Positions 45,057 to 53,813 of a stretch of DNA of 64,000 nucleotides are shown in pieces. The notes under the pieces are model-generated. The model saw only the letters and a list, made by a program, of their open reading frames with translations, did no database searches and was not told the DNA's origin. The DNA comes from an uncultured Lachnospiraceae bacterium (GTDB lineage Bacteria > Bacillota > Clostridia > Lachnospirales > Lachnospiraceae). How positions within the stretch are numbered: the first letter of the stretch is position 1; every line of letters starts with the position of its first letter. Made by a program: the position numbers and the translations under genes. The DNA is taken from assembly GCA_902776305.1 (NCBI GenBank), contig CACYPS010000005.1, forward strand, positions 1-64,000. Direction: 5' to 3'.

Positions 45057-45418
45057 AGTATCCCGCCTTTATCAATACCTGTTCATTCTATATGTATGCA
45101 AATCATACTATAGAACTTGTATAAACTGCTGTTATCTTTGTGCTATGAATATATATTTTTATGCATTCTAACAAATATATTGTAACATGTTTCACAAGAA
45201 TAATACATTCTATTTTTGTGACTTATGTGATTTTCTGTGTATATTTCCAGCCAAAGCATGCTTTACTCCGATATCAAAAAAGGCTAAAATAAAACATAAC
45301 TGACAGGTTGACAATTTTAGTGTATATGTGGACGGCGCCTTGGTGCCGCACGTCGCAGTGAGAACGCCGAGGCGTTCTTGAAAAATCTCGCTTCTTGATA
45401 TACAGCAGGAGGTATATG
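45057..45418. other. Divergent control region of the signalling cluster
   Basis: No gene is seen. It holds a dyad TTCTATATGTATG/CATACTATAGAA (45086-45115, one bulge) next to the start of the minus-strand kinase-like gene, a TTGACA at 45308-45313, and an inverted, degraded copy of the CAAGAACGCC repeat (45336-45381). The dyad could be an operator serving either gene. Confidence 0.5.
45336..45381. repeat. CAAGAACGCC hairpin repeat (copy 2, inverted)
   Basis: GAACGCCGAGGCGTTC is the core hairpin, and GGCGCC-TT-GGTGCCGCAC to its left is a degraded second hairpin in reverse orientation relative to the copies at 26099, 50441 and 60927. Confidence 0.6.
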
Positions 45419-48400
45419 ATGGAATATTCATCCGAAAAGCCACGCCAGGAACTTCAGCCGAACTGTGTTGTCGGCATCGGTGCTTCAGCAGGCGGCCTCG
45501 AAGCGCTTCAGCAATTCCTTACATTCCTGCCCGGAAACACGGGCATGGCATTTGTCATCATTCAGCATCTTGCTCCCGATCACAAGAGCCTCCTCACAGA
45601 TATACTGGGCAAGTATACCAGCATGCCGGTCATCGAGGCACGGGATGGAATGCGGGTGCTTCGCAACCATATCTACATGATACCGCCGCGCTATAATCTT
45701 GAGATCGTCTCAGACATACTTCACCTTCGCGAATATAATCACCAGAAGATCAATCACCCGATCGACATATTCTTCCGCTCACTCGCTGCGGCTTATGAAA
45801 ACCGGGCTGTTGCAGTCATCCTGTCCGGCACGGGTTCGGACGGAACCAACGGAATTCGGTCCATTAAGGAGCAGAACGGCGTCATCATCGTCCAGTCTCC
45901 GGAAAGTTCAAAGTTCGATGGTATGCCGAGGAATGCGATCTCGACAGGTTTTGTCGATATCGTACAGTCACCGGATAATATTGCCCGTGAAATGGCGCAC
46001 ATCTCTGCCTCGCTGGTCGATTCGACCACACAGCTTCAGCTGACGGACAATGATTTGATGGGCAAAGTGTTCACCATATTAAAAAATGTCACGAACATTA
46101 ACTATACATATTATAAGCAGACAACAATCCTGCGAAGGGTAGAACGCAGGCTTGTTGTCACGCACAACCGGAACCTTCAGGAATACGTCAATTATCTGAA
46201 CAATAATCCTGAGGAAGCAAAGATACTGGCTAAAGAAGTTCTGATCGGAGTCACCAGTTTCTTCCGCGACCCCGACTACTTTGAAGTCCTCAAAGAACGT
46301 GTCATCAAAACTCTGATACAGAACGGTCAGAAATCTGAACAGATCCGCGTGTGGGTAGCCGGCTGTTCCACCGGTGAAGAAGCATACTCAATTGCTATCC
46401 TTTTCATGGAGGCTATGGAGGAGCTGAATATCCGGAGAGACATCAAAATTTTTGCGACCGACCTCGACTCGGATTCCATCAGCGTTGCAGGCCGTGGCGT
46501 ATACGGCGACAACATCATTGAAGATGTCAGCGTGACCAGGCTTTCCCGTTACTTCACACGGAAAGGGAATAAATACTTTATTCGTCACGATATAAGGAAA
46601 ATGATCGTGTTTGCCCAGCACAATGTTTTTCAGGATCCGCCTTTCGGAAAGCTCGACCTGATAAGCTGCCGCAACCTGCTGATCTATTTCCAGACTGTCC
46701 TTCAGAGGAACCTTTTCGCTATCTTCCACATGGCGTTGAATGATCGCGGATATCTTTTCCTCGGCCGTTCCGAATCAGTCATTAATTATGATGATGTATT
46801 CCGCACAGTCTGTGCAAATGAGAAAATATTCGTCCACAACGCCTCCGGCAAAGCACCGACCCACGACCGAATTAACTACGCGATGCAGGCTGTGGATATG
46901 CCGATTCTTCCGATCCATACACCGAGGCAGGAGACACAGAGCATAAAATACTCTCCGAGCGAACTTGATACCTCTATCTTTGAATCGCTCATGCCCGCCA
47001 CACTTCTGGTGGATGAGAGCAATGAATTGACCCGTACCTACGGAGACTGTTCGAAGCTCATTTCCATGCCGACGGGAGCTGTGACGCTTGATGTATTTGC
47101 ACTGATCCGCAACGACCTAAAGATTCCTGTTTCGACAGTACTCAAGGAAAGCCGCGAGAAGCAGGAGCGCGTCGGATATGTAAAAATTCCGGTACACCTC
47201 GAGGATACGCCGGAATATATCTCCATTCTCGCAGAGCCTGTCAAAGACAAGACGGGCGTGTACACAGGACATACGGCGCTCTCTTTCGTCCGCGGAAATA
47301 CGCCCATTGAAGGTACGATGCAGGAATATCAGATCGAGACCGCTGCAGCCAGAAGAATTGCCAATCTGGAGCACGATCTGAAAGTCACGCAGGATAATCT
47401 TCGCCAGACGGTATCTGAACTCGAATCCGTCAACGCAGAGCTGCAGGCTGCAAATGAAGAGCTGCTCACAGCAAATGAAGAACTGCAGAGTTCTAACGAA
47501 GAACTGCAGTCCGTAAACGAAGAGCTCTATACTGTAAATTCAGAATACCAATCCAAGGTAACTGAGCTGGCCGGGCTGAACGACGATCTCGCCAATTTCC
47601 TGTCGACGACACTGGTCGGCATCCTTATGGTCGACCGCGATCTCAGCATCCGCAAGTTCACGGAGTATGTTGCATCCGAGTTCAATGTTGCCGACCAGGA
47701 TGTGGGCCGCTCACTGCGCTACATCTCATATAATTTTGTAACGATCGACCTCATGTCCATCTGCCGCGAAGTCCTGCACACTATGAAGCCGGTCGAACGC
47801 AACTGCGCATCAATCGGAGGAAAGACCTATCTGCTTCGCATTGCGCCGTACCGCGTTCAGAGCATCAGCGAAATGCTGCCGGATACTTCATCGACATCTG
47901 TGAGAGTAAAAGGCCTCGTCATTACATTTGTCGACACCACGAAGCAGATTGACGACCAACAGCAGATCGAGGAGATGGCAAGGGCACTGCGCGAGGCAGT
48001 ACGTTCCGGCCGTGAAAAGGAAACGTTCCTCTCTCATATGAGCCACGACATGAGAACGCCCATGACCGCCATCTTCGGTCTCACACAGCTCAGCCTGGAG
48101 GATAAATCGCTTTCGGAGCCTATCCGTGATAATCTGCAAAAAATACAGGCGTCGAGCCGTTATCTGATGAGCCTGATAGAGGAAATTCTCGAGACAAGCC
48201 GTATCAATGCGGGAAAGATCGTAACGGTAAGCCATGCAGTCCAGGAGGATGCTCTTCTTGAAGATATTCACACGATCATCCGAGAGCGGGCAAGAGAAGC
48301 CGGACAGACTTTCCATTACATTATCCACGGCTGCCAGAGCCGCTATTGTCTGATGGATACCGAGCATGTGGAACGCATCCTGATGAACCTGCTCAGCAAT

Positions 48401-49192
48401 GCCGTCAAATTCACGCCGACAGGCGGAACCATCCGTCTCGAAGTGCACGCGCGATATACAGATACAGATGTTGAACACACCTATATAATCAGCGATACCG
48501 GGAAGGGCATCAGCAGCGAATTCCAGAGCCGCATGTTCATGCCGTTCGAGCAGGAATCCGATGATGAGGGCCCGAGAGAGGGTACCGGCCTCGGCCTTTA
48601 TATCTGTAAGAGTCTGACAGAACTCCTCGGCGGAACGATCTCCTGCCGCAGCATGCTGGGTCAGGGAACGGAATTCAGGGTCGTGCTGACATACCCGCTT
48701 GCGACAAATGAACAAATCGCTCTCAATCAGCGCCGCAACCTTCCGTACTCGGACAAGACTCTCTCCGGCAAGTGTGTTCTGCTTGCAGAAGACACCCGCA
48801 TCAACGCTGAAGTCATCATCAAAATGCTTGACCGCAAGGGAATCCATGTCGAGCTTGCCCGGGACGGTCAGGAAGCCGTTGAGCTTTTCCGCAAGCAGGG
48901 TCCCTATCACTATCAGGCAATCCTGATGGATATCATGATGCCAGTAAAAAACGGCCTTGAAGCTGCCAGGGAAATCCGCAATACGGGATCTATCGACGCC
49001 AAGACGATCCCGATCATAGCTCTTACGGCCGATGTTCAGGCAGAGACCGAGAGCCGCTGCCTTGACGCCGGAATGAACGCATATCTCTGCAAGCCGATCG
49101 ATCCGGACAGATTGTTCGATGCACTCTACATCGAACTCACGAGAGTCCGGGAGGATCGATTAATTGAGAAGTTGTTCCACCCTGATGAATGA
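45419..49192 (+). CDS. CheB-CheR-PAS hybrid histidine kinase with receiver domain
   Basis: A fusion of about 1257 residues from ATG 45419 (AGGAGG six bases upstream; an ATG three bases earlier is closer to the site). Domains in order: CheB methylesterase (about 15-200) with GIGASAGG (Ser23), QHLAPDH and GTGSDGTNG; CheR methyltransferase (about 205-480) with VAGCSTGEEAYS and SCRNLLIYF; a coiled coil of NEELQS-type heptads (about 640-700); PAS; HisKA with an intact His876 (FLSHMSHDMRTPMTAI); HATPase with NLLSNAVKF and GTGLGLYICKS; and a receiver with Asp1171 (AILMDIMMP). All catalytic residues seem present. No chemoreceptor or flagellar gene is nearby. The HPt gene follows at 111 bases. Confidence 0.94.
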   Translation: MEYSSEKPRQELQPNCVVGIGASAGGLEALQQFLTFLPGNTGMAFVIIQHLAPDHKSLLTDILGKYTSMPVIEARDGMRVLRNHIYMIPPRYNLEIVSDILHLREYNHQKINHPIDIFFRSLAAAYENRAVAVILSGTGSDGTNGIRSIKEQNGVIIVQSPESSKFDGMPRNAISTGFVDIVQSPDNIAREMAHISASLVDSTTQLQLTDNDLMGKVFTILKNVTNINYTYYKQTTILRRVERRLVVTHNRNLQEYVNYLNNNPEEAKILAKEVLIGVTSFFRDPDYFEVLKERVIKTLIQNGQKSEQIRVWVAGCSTGEEAYSIAILFMEAMEELNIRRDIKIFATDLDSDSISVAGRGVYGDNIIEDVSVTRLSRYFTRKGNKYFIRHDIRKMIVFAQHNVFQDPPFGKLDLISCRNLLIYFQTVLQRNLFAIFHMALNDRGYLFLGRSESVINYDDVFRTVCANEKIFVHNASGKAPTHDRINYAMQAVDMPILPIHTPRQETQSIKYSPSELDTSIFESLMPATLLVDESNELTRTYGDCSKLISMPTGAVTLDVFALIRNDLKIPVSTVLKESREKQERVGYVKIPVHLEDTPEYISILAEPVKDKTGVYTGHTALSFVRGNTPIEGTMQEYQIETAAARRIANLEHDLKVTQDNLRQTVSELESVNAELQAANEELLTANEELQSSNEELQSVNEELYTVNSEYQSKVTELAGLNDDLANFLSTTLVGILMVDRDLSIRKFTEYVASEFNVADQDVGRSLRYISYNFVTIDLMSICREVLHTMKPVERNCASIGGKTYLLRIAPYRVQSISEMLPDTSSTSVRVKGLVITFVDTTKQIDDQQQIEEMARALREAVRSGREKETFLSHMSHDMRTPMTAIFGLTQLSLEDKSLSEPIRDNLQKIQASSRYLMSLIEEILETSRINAGKIVTVSHAVQEDALLEDIHTIIRERAREAGQTFHYIIHGCQSRYCLMDTEHVERILMNLLSNAVKFTPTGGTIRLEVHARYTDTDVEHTYIISDTGKGISSEFQSRMFMPFEQESDDEGPREGTGLGLYICKSLTELLGGTISCRSMLGQGTEFRVVLTYPLATNEQIALNQRRNLPYSDKTLSGKCVLLAEDTRINAEVIIKMLDRKGIHVELARDGQEAVELFRKQGPYHYQAILMDIMMPVKNGLEAAREIRNTGSIDAKTIPIIALTADVQAETESRCLDAGMNAYLCKPIDPDRLFDALYIELTRVREDRLIEKLFHPDE

Positions 49193-49306
49193 AACATGAA
49201 AATCAGAAGCAAAGAGGCGACCCAATGAACAGAACATGAAAATCAGTGCCACAGAAGTACCCGTTAATCGAAACATGAAATCAGCAGCTAAGGAGTGACT
49301 CGATGG
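49191..49306. repeat. Threefold direct repeat in front of the HPt gene
   Basis: GAAACATGAAAATCAG and a following AAGGAG-like stretch recur at about 49191, 49231 and 49269 with a period near 39. The third copy supplies the working site (AAGGAG) and ATG of the HPt gene; the first also reads AAGAGG then ATG. Confidence 0.65.
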
Positions 49307-49659
49307 ATATGATATTAAGTGAACTTGACAGATGGGGATGCGATGTGACAGGAGCCATGAACCGTTGTTTCGGGGATACCGATTTTTATCTGCGGTGGGT
49401 GAAGGAATTCGCTGTCGACCCGGGATTCGAGCGGCTCGATCGCGAGCTTGAGCAAAAGAAGTATAAAGATGCTTTTCGTACTGCCCACGGTCTCAAAGGA
49501 GATGCGGGCACGCTTGGGCTGACGCCCCTTTTGCTTGCGATCTGTGAAATAGTCGAGGATCTTCGGCATGAGCCGTCGCCTCGGCTCGGAAAGGATTATG
49601 AAGCTGTTAAAAAAGAGTATGAGACGTTTGTCAACATACTCCGGAACAATCGCGAATAA
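49303..49659 (+). CDS. HPt phosphotransfer protein
   Basis: A 118-residue helical protein with AFRTAHGLKGDAGTLGL, in which His62 is the expected phosphorylated residue of an HPt four-helix bundle. It lies directly after the CheB-CheR kinase-receiver gene, so it likely carries phosphate from that receiver to another one; the receiver of the His-less protein at 42699-45056 is the nearest candidate. AAGGAG precedes the ATG and a terminator follows. Confidence 0.93.
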   Translation: MDMILSELDRWGCDVTGAMNRCFGDTDFYLRWVKEFAVDPGFERLDRELEQKKYKDAFRTAHGLKGDAGTLGLTPLLLAICEIVEDLRHEPSPRLGKDYEAVKKEYETFVNILRNNRE

Positions 49660-49670
49660 TGTTATAAAAG

Positions 49671-49698
49671 AATCAAGAACGCCGAGGCGTTCTTGATT
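49671..49698 (+). terminator. Terminator after HPt, formed by a CAAGAACGCC repeat (copy 3)
   Basis: AATCAAGAACGCC (49671-49683) pairs with GGCGTTCTTGATT (49686-49698) and is followed by CTTTTCTT. The repeat core has become, or always was, an intrinsic terminator here. Confidence 0.85.
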
Positions 49699-49718
49699 CT
49701 TTTCTTCCCTTCAATCTG

Positions 49719-50396
49719 TCATGATGATGAATGGGGCATCAGATTATATAGCAGCATCGCTGTCTGAGATACCGGCATCGTCTGCAATGTCAGCTTGCCG
49801 GGACCCGTTATTACGGTATTGAAAAGTCCCTCTCCTCCGAGGAGCACGTTCTTCACACCTTTGATCTGAACGATATCGAGACTCATATCTCCCTGCAGGG
49901 CAACGACATGGCCGGTATCGACAATCTTCTTCTGTCCGGGCTCCAGTACATAGTCGATCGCCGAACCGTCTACTTCGAGGAATACGATTCCGTCGCCAAA
50001 GTATTTCCTCATGAGGAATCCCTCTCCGCCGAACAGGCCTCCCCCGAACTTCTTCTGAAGATAAACTTCAGAATTGATCTTACCCATACTGCACAGATAT
50101 GCGCCTTTCTGAATATAGAGCGGTTCTGAAGGCGTTACACGTATAGCCCGGATCGATCCGGGGAATTTACCTGCAAATGCAATCTCACCTTTCACTCTGG
50201 CCGTATAGTGATTCACAAATGCACTCTCATTGGTCAGCAGCCTTCCGAACATTTTTCCGATGCCGCCTCCCTCTGTCTGCATCTCGATACCCTCATCCAT
50301 CCAGGACATAGCTCCGGCCTCACACTCAATCGTCTCACCGGGTTCGAGTGTGATAAGTACGACCGGAAGATTTCCTCCTTTAATATCATATTTCAT
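49719..50396 (-). CDS. AIM24/TIGR00266-family protein
   Basis: About 225 residues starting MKYDIKGGNLPVVLITLEPG after AGGAGG. The family pattern is clear: ECEAGAMSWMDEGIEMQTEG, FAGKFPGSIRAI, GGLFGGEGFLMRKYFGDGIVF, LEPGQKKIVDTGHVVA and VLLGGEGLFNT. It is a trp-RNA-binding-like beta fold; the bacterial function is unknown. It is convergent with the HPt gene. Confidence 0.93.
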   Translation of the reverse strand: MKYDIKGGNLPVVLITLEPGETIECEAGAMSWMDEGIEMQTEGGGIGKMFGRLLTNESAFVNHYTARVKGEIAFAGKFPGSIRAIRVTPSEPLYIQKGAYLCSMGKINSEVYLQKKFGGGLFGGEGFLMRKYFGDGIVFLEVDGSAIDYVLEPGQKKIVDTGHVVALQGDMSLDIVQIKGVKNVLLGGEGLFNTVITGPGKLTLQTMPVSQTAMLLYNLMPHSSS

Positions 50397-50440
50397 GCTA
50401 ATACCTCCTAAGCTTTTCATAGCTCAACTGACACGGCACT

Positions 50441-50510
50441 ATCAAGAACGCCTCGGCGTTCTTGCCGCGCCGCGCATGGTGCGAAGCACCTTCCTTAATG
50501 CGCGGCTGCG
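50441..50510. repeat. CAAGAACGCC two-hairpin repeat (copy 4, full form)
   Basis: Hairpin one is CAAGAACGCC/GGCGTTCTTG. Hairpin two is CCGCGCAT/ATGCGCGG enclosing GGTGC-GAA-GCACC. This is the best full-length copy. It lies just upstream of the AIM24-family gene. Confidence 0.85.
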
Positions 50511-50612
50511 ATCCCCGTTTCACATGCTTGTCTTGAACTATAGTGAGTATAACATTTTTTTTTGTTATAAAACCTGTTTTCATGGTATTTTCATAATTTA
50601 CATGAACCTACA

Positions 50613-50749
50613 CCTTTCAGTTCCAGTTGTCTTTCTTGACACAAACAGCCATTTCAGCTCCATTTATCTTTTTTGACACAAACAGCCATTTCAGCTCCAT
50701 TTATCTTTTTTGACACAAGCGTCCATTTCAGCTCCGATTGTCTTCAGGT
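50613..50749. repeat. 37-base tandem repeat, nearly four copies
   Basis: Copies begin at 50613, 50650, 50687 and 50724, each with ATTTCAGCTCC (or close), TTATCTTT and TTTGACACAA. The third is very close to the second and the outer ones have diverged. There are no spacers, so it is not a CRISPR. Each unit carries TTGACA, a -35-like hexamer. The wider 50511-51016 region has no gene; a truncated piece of the CAAGAACGCC repeat (CGTTCCTGCCGCGCCGCG) lies at 50941-50958. Confidence 0.85.
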
Positions 50750-51016
50750 CCTGTTACCCATCTAAATGAGACATGACATTGTGAAGCTCCTGTTTAAAAG
50801 TACGAGAATGCACCGTTTATGTTTCCAATGCTTCTCCAAATATACGTGTAACGAAAATACAACCAATACAAAATGTATCTTTGGACGAATGACAAAATAT
50901 GATAAAATGCCTTTTGTATGCACATATCAGGACACATTGACGTTCCTGCCGCGCCGCGAAAGCTACATAACACCTTTCCAAATACTCGACTTTAATCATT
51001 TTAGGGAGATTGTCTC

Positions 51017-52546
51017 ATGACAGAAAAAGAAAAAAGAGATGCAGGCTTCATATATGATGCAAATTACGATGAGGCTCTGTTGAAAGAACTCGTCAGGACA
51101 CAGGACGCCTGTTTTGAGTACAATTCCATGGCACCGGGCGATCCGGGACGGGACGCATGTGTCAGAAAGATACTCGGCAAAGCCGGCGAGAATATAACCA
51201 TCCGCTCTCCTTTCTACTGTGACTATGGATATAACATTGAAATCGGCGACAATTTCTTCTCCAACTTTAATGTTACGATACTGGACGGAGCACGGGTAAC
51301 ATTCGGGGATAATGTATTTATCGCACCAAACTGCGGCTTCTACACTGCAGGCCATCCGATTGATTTCCCGAGACGCAATGCCGGACTCGAATACGCCTGG
51401 CCGATCAAAGTCGGTGATAATGTCTGGTTCGGTGCAGGCGTTCAGGTCATGCCCGGCGTGACGATCGGGAGCAATGTTGTCATCGGAGCAGGCAGCCTTG
51501 TGAATAAGGATATTCCGGATAATGTAATAGCTGTCGGAAATCCCTGCCGGGTCCTTCGTGAGATCACTTCCGAAGAGCTTACCCGTGACTACACATGGCA
51601 CACGCCGGAGACCAGGGAAGTCCAAAATCTGCAGGCACAGACAAAAAACATATTCAGAGGAATCGAATTTCTCCCGCACGGTCAGGCTTCCGATAAGCTT
51701 ACCGAAGGCTGCATTGTCCTCGAGGGTGGGGCCTTTCGCGGGCTCTACGGAGAAGGCGTGCTCGATGTTCTGATGGAAGAAGGTATAAACTTCCGGACCG
51801 TAATAGGGACATCCGCGGGAGCATTGAACGGAATGAATTATGTTTCCGGTCAAATCGGCCGCTCTGCCCGCCTCAATCTCACATATCGCCACGACAGCCG
51901 GTATGTGGGTATGAAAGCTTTCCGGAAAAATCAGGGATTGATCGGTTTCGATTTTGCATATAATGAATATGAAAAAATCGACCCGCTGAATCGCGAGCGC
52001 TTTTTCGATCCGAGGAGAAAATATGTAGCGGTGACGACCGGGTACCCGTCCGGCGAAACACGCTATTTCGATCGCGACGAGTGCGACGATATCCTGCAGG
52101 CAATCCGCGCTTCTGCATCGATGCCGTTCCTCTCGAGACCGGTAGAGGTCGAAGGCGAACATTTTCTGGATGGCGGCTGCAGTTGCAAGATTGCAATTGA
52201 CTGGGCGCTGGAGCATGGTTATGAAAAGATAGTTGTGGTGCGAACCCGCGATACGGCTTACAGATATGATCTGAGCAAGGACAACTATGCAAAAATGTCA
52301 AGAAGGTTCTACTATAAGACACCTGCATTTGCGGAGATACTCGCTGAAGGCAACGAAAAGTATAACGAGCTGGCAGACCGGCTTGATGCCCTGCATAGCG
52401 CCGGACGCATTTTTATGATTGCTCCGTCTGTACGGCCGACTGTATCCAGAGTCGAGAGTAATATGGAAAAGCTCGGAGAGCTCTACTATCTTGGTTATAA
52501 TGATGCCAGAGAACAGCTGAGGGCGCTCAGAGAGTATCTGAAGTAA
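51017..52546 (+). CDS. Sugar O-acetyltransferase fused to a patatin-like phospholipase
   Basis: One 509-residue protein with two enzymes. Residues about 1-190 form a maltose/galactoside O-acetyltransferase: N-terminal helix pair, then left-handed beta-helix hexapeptides with NCGFYTAGHPIDFP (catalytic His113) and VIGAGSLVNKDIPDNVIAVG. Residues about 230-509 form a patatin domain: oxyanion GGAFRG (237-242), nucleophile Ser266 in GTSAGALNG and Asp385 in DGG. A linker of about 35 residues joins them with no stop or internal ribosome site noticed. I know each family well but not this fusion. ATG follows GGGAG. The degV gene follows at 60 bases. Confidence 0.92.
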   Translation: MTEKEKRDAGFIYDANYDEALLKELVRTQDACFEYNSMAPGDPGRDACVRKILGKAGENITIRSPFYCDYGYNIEIGDNFFSNFNVTILDGARVTFGDNVFIAPNCGFYTAGHPIDFPRRNAGLEYAWPIKVGDNVWFGAGVQVMPGVTIGSNVVIGAGSLVNKDIPDNVIAVGNPCRVLREITSEELTRDYTWHTPETREVQNLQAQTKNIFRGIEFLPHGQASDKLTEGCIVLEGGAFRGLYGEGVLDVLMEEGINFRTVIGTSAGALNGMNYVSGQIGRSARLNLTYRHDSRYVGMKAFRKNQGLIGFDFAYNEYEKIDPLNRERFFDPRRKYVAVTTGYPSGETRYFDRDECDDILQAIRASASMPFLSRPVEVEGEHFLDGGCSCKIAIDWALEHGYEKIVVVRTRDTAYRYDLSKDNYAKMSRRFYYKTPAFAEILAEGNEKYNELADRLDALHSAGRIFMIAPSVRPTVSRVESNMEKLGELYYLGYNDAREQLRALREYLK

Positions 52547-52606
52547 GGCTGAAACTATTTTACAACCGGTTCATTAAGAACCCGTCTTTCACCGGAGGAA
52601 ACACAC

Positions 52607-53494
52607 ATGTCAAACTTTATCCTGAGCTGCTGCTCGACTGCAGACCTGTCTGCTGAACATTTTGCGGCACGAGACATAAAATATATCTGTTTTCATTTTG
52701 AAGTGGACGGAAAAAATATGCCCGACGATCTCGGACAGTCCGTTCCGTTCAAAGAGTTTTATCAGATGATGCGTGACGGCGCCATGACTAAAACATCCCA
52801 GGTCGGCGTCGGGGAATACGAAGACTTCTTTGAAGGTTTTTTGAAAGAAGGGTTGGACATTCTGCACGTTGCACTGAGTTCCGGCATCTCGGGAACTTTC
52901 AACTCTGCGGTACTGGCCGCACAGGATCTGCGCGAACGTTATCCGGGCAGGAAAATATATATCGTCGATTCTCTGGCTGCATCAGCGGGATTCGGTCTGT
53001 TAATGGATAAGCTTGCAGACCTCAGAGATTCCGGAATGGGAATCGATGAGCTCCGCGAGTGGGCTGAGGCCAACAAACTCAAGTGTAATCACTGGTTTTT
53101 CACTACCGACCTCACGTATCTGATCCGCGGCGGCCGCGTTTCAAAAGCCGCCGGAATGATCGGACAGCTTCTTAACATATGTCCGCTTCTCAATGTCGAT
53201 TACTGCGGCAAGCTGATTGCGCGGGAAAAACATCGCGGTAAAAAGAAAGTCATTCACGCGATCGTAAAAAAGATGAAGGAACTCGCTGAAGATGGCACGG
53301 ATTATTCAGGAAAATGCTTCATATCCCAGTCCGATTGCTATGAAGACGCAAGAGCAGTCGCCGACGAAATAGAAAAAGCATTCCCGAAATTGAACGGCAA
53401 AGTAGAGATCTTCAACATAGGTACAACAATAGGAAGCCACACCGGTCCCGGTACGGTCGCCCTCTTTTTCTGGGGTGCGGAACGGGTCGACTGA
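52607..53494 (+). CDS. DegV-family fatty-acid-binding protein
   Basis: A 295-residue protein with ILSCCSTADLS, MTKTSQVGVGEYEDFF, LSSGISGTFNSAVLAAQDL, IYIVDSLAASAGFGLL and SHTGPGTVALFFWG, the DegV pattern. FakB-type DegV proteins present fatty acids to FakA kinase. Its place just after a patatin-like lipase fusion could link it to released fatty acids. GGAGG precedes the ATG. A second degV gene lies at 58724. Confidence 0.94.
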   Translation: MSNFILSCCSTADLSAEHFAARDIKYICFHFEVDGKNMPDDLGQSVPFKEFYQMMRDGAMTKTSQVGVGEYEDFFEGFLKEGLDILHVALSSGISGTFNSAVLAAQDLRERYPGRKIYIVDSLAASAGFGLLMDKLADLRDSGMGIDELREWAEANKLKCNHWFFTTDLTYLIRGGRVSKAAGMIGQLLNICPLLNVDYCGKLIAREKHRGKKKVIHAIVKKMKELAEDGTDYSGKCFISQSDCYEDARAVADEIEKAFPKLNGKVEIFNIGTTIGSHTGPGTVALFFWGAERVD

Positions 53495-53504
53495 TAAATA
53501 TTCT

Positions 53505-53590
53505 GTAATTTGCTTCTCCAAGGTCAGGCGACCATGCTTGCATGGACATCTGACCCGCCGATCAAAGTTTGAAAGTCTACTTTCAAACTT
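53505..53590. repeat. 86-base two-hairpin repeat (copy 2)
   Basis: Ungapped partner of 36380-36465 with five mismatches. It is downstream of degV and immediately followed by a GGCTGYCGCA palindrome. Confidence 0.9.
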
Positions 53591-53605
53591 TTATATCAAG
53601 CTAAA

Positions 53606-53696
53606 GGGCTGCCGCATTCAGGCGTGACGTCTCAATACAACATACATTATGTACACATGTCTGCTATATTGTCATCACTGCCTGATGTGACAGCCC
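53606..53696. repeat. Palindromic element, GGCTGYCGCA family (copy 6)
   Basis: GGGCTGCCGCATTCAGGC (from 53606) pairs with GCCTGATGTGACAGCCC (to 53696) with a few mismatches. It lies between the convergent ends of degV and the cupin gene. No gene is seen in 53495-53813. Confidence 0.8.
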
Positions 53697-53813
53697 ATCT
53701 TACTATCTCATGATGACTTACCACATGAAATTTATGTGGTTTATCAGCACTATCGAATGTACTCCAACTACGGATCAGGTAGCTTATTTCATGTCTTGCT
53801 CCCCACCCGGTCT

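Noticed and set aside
50613-50749. Possible CRISPR array
   Set aside because: Head-to-tail 37-base repeats without spacers and no cas genes.
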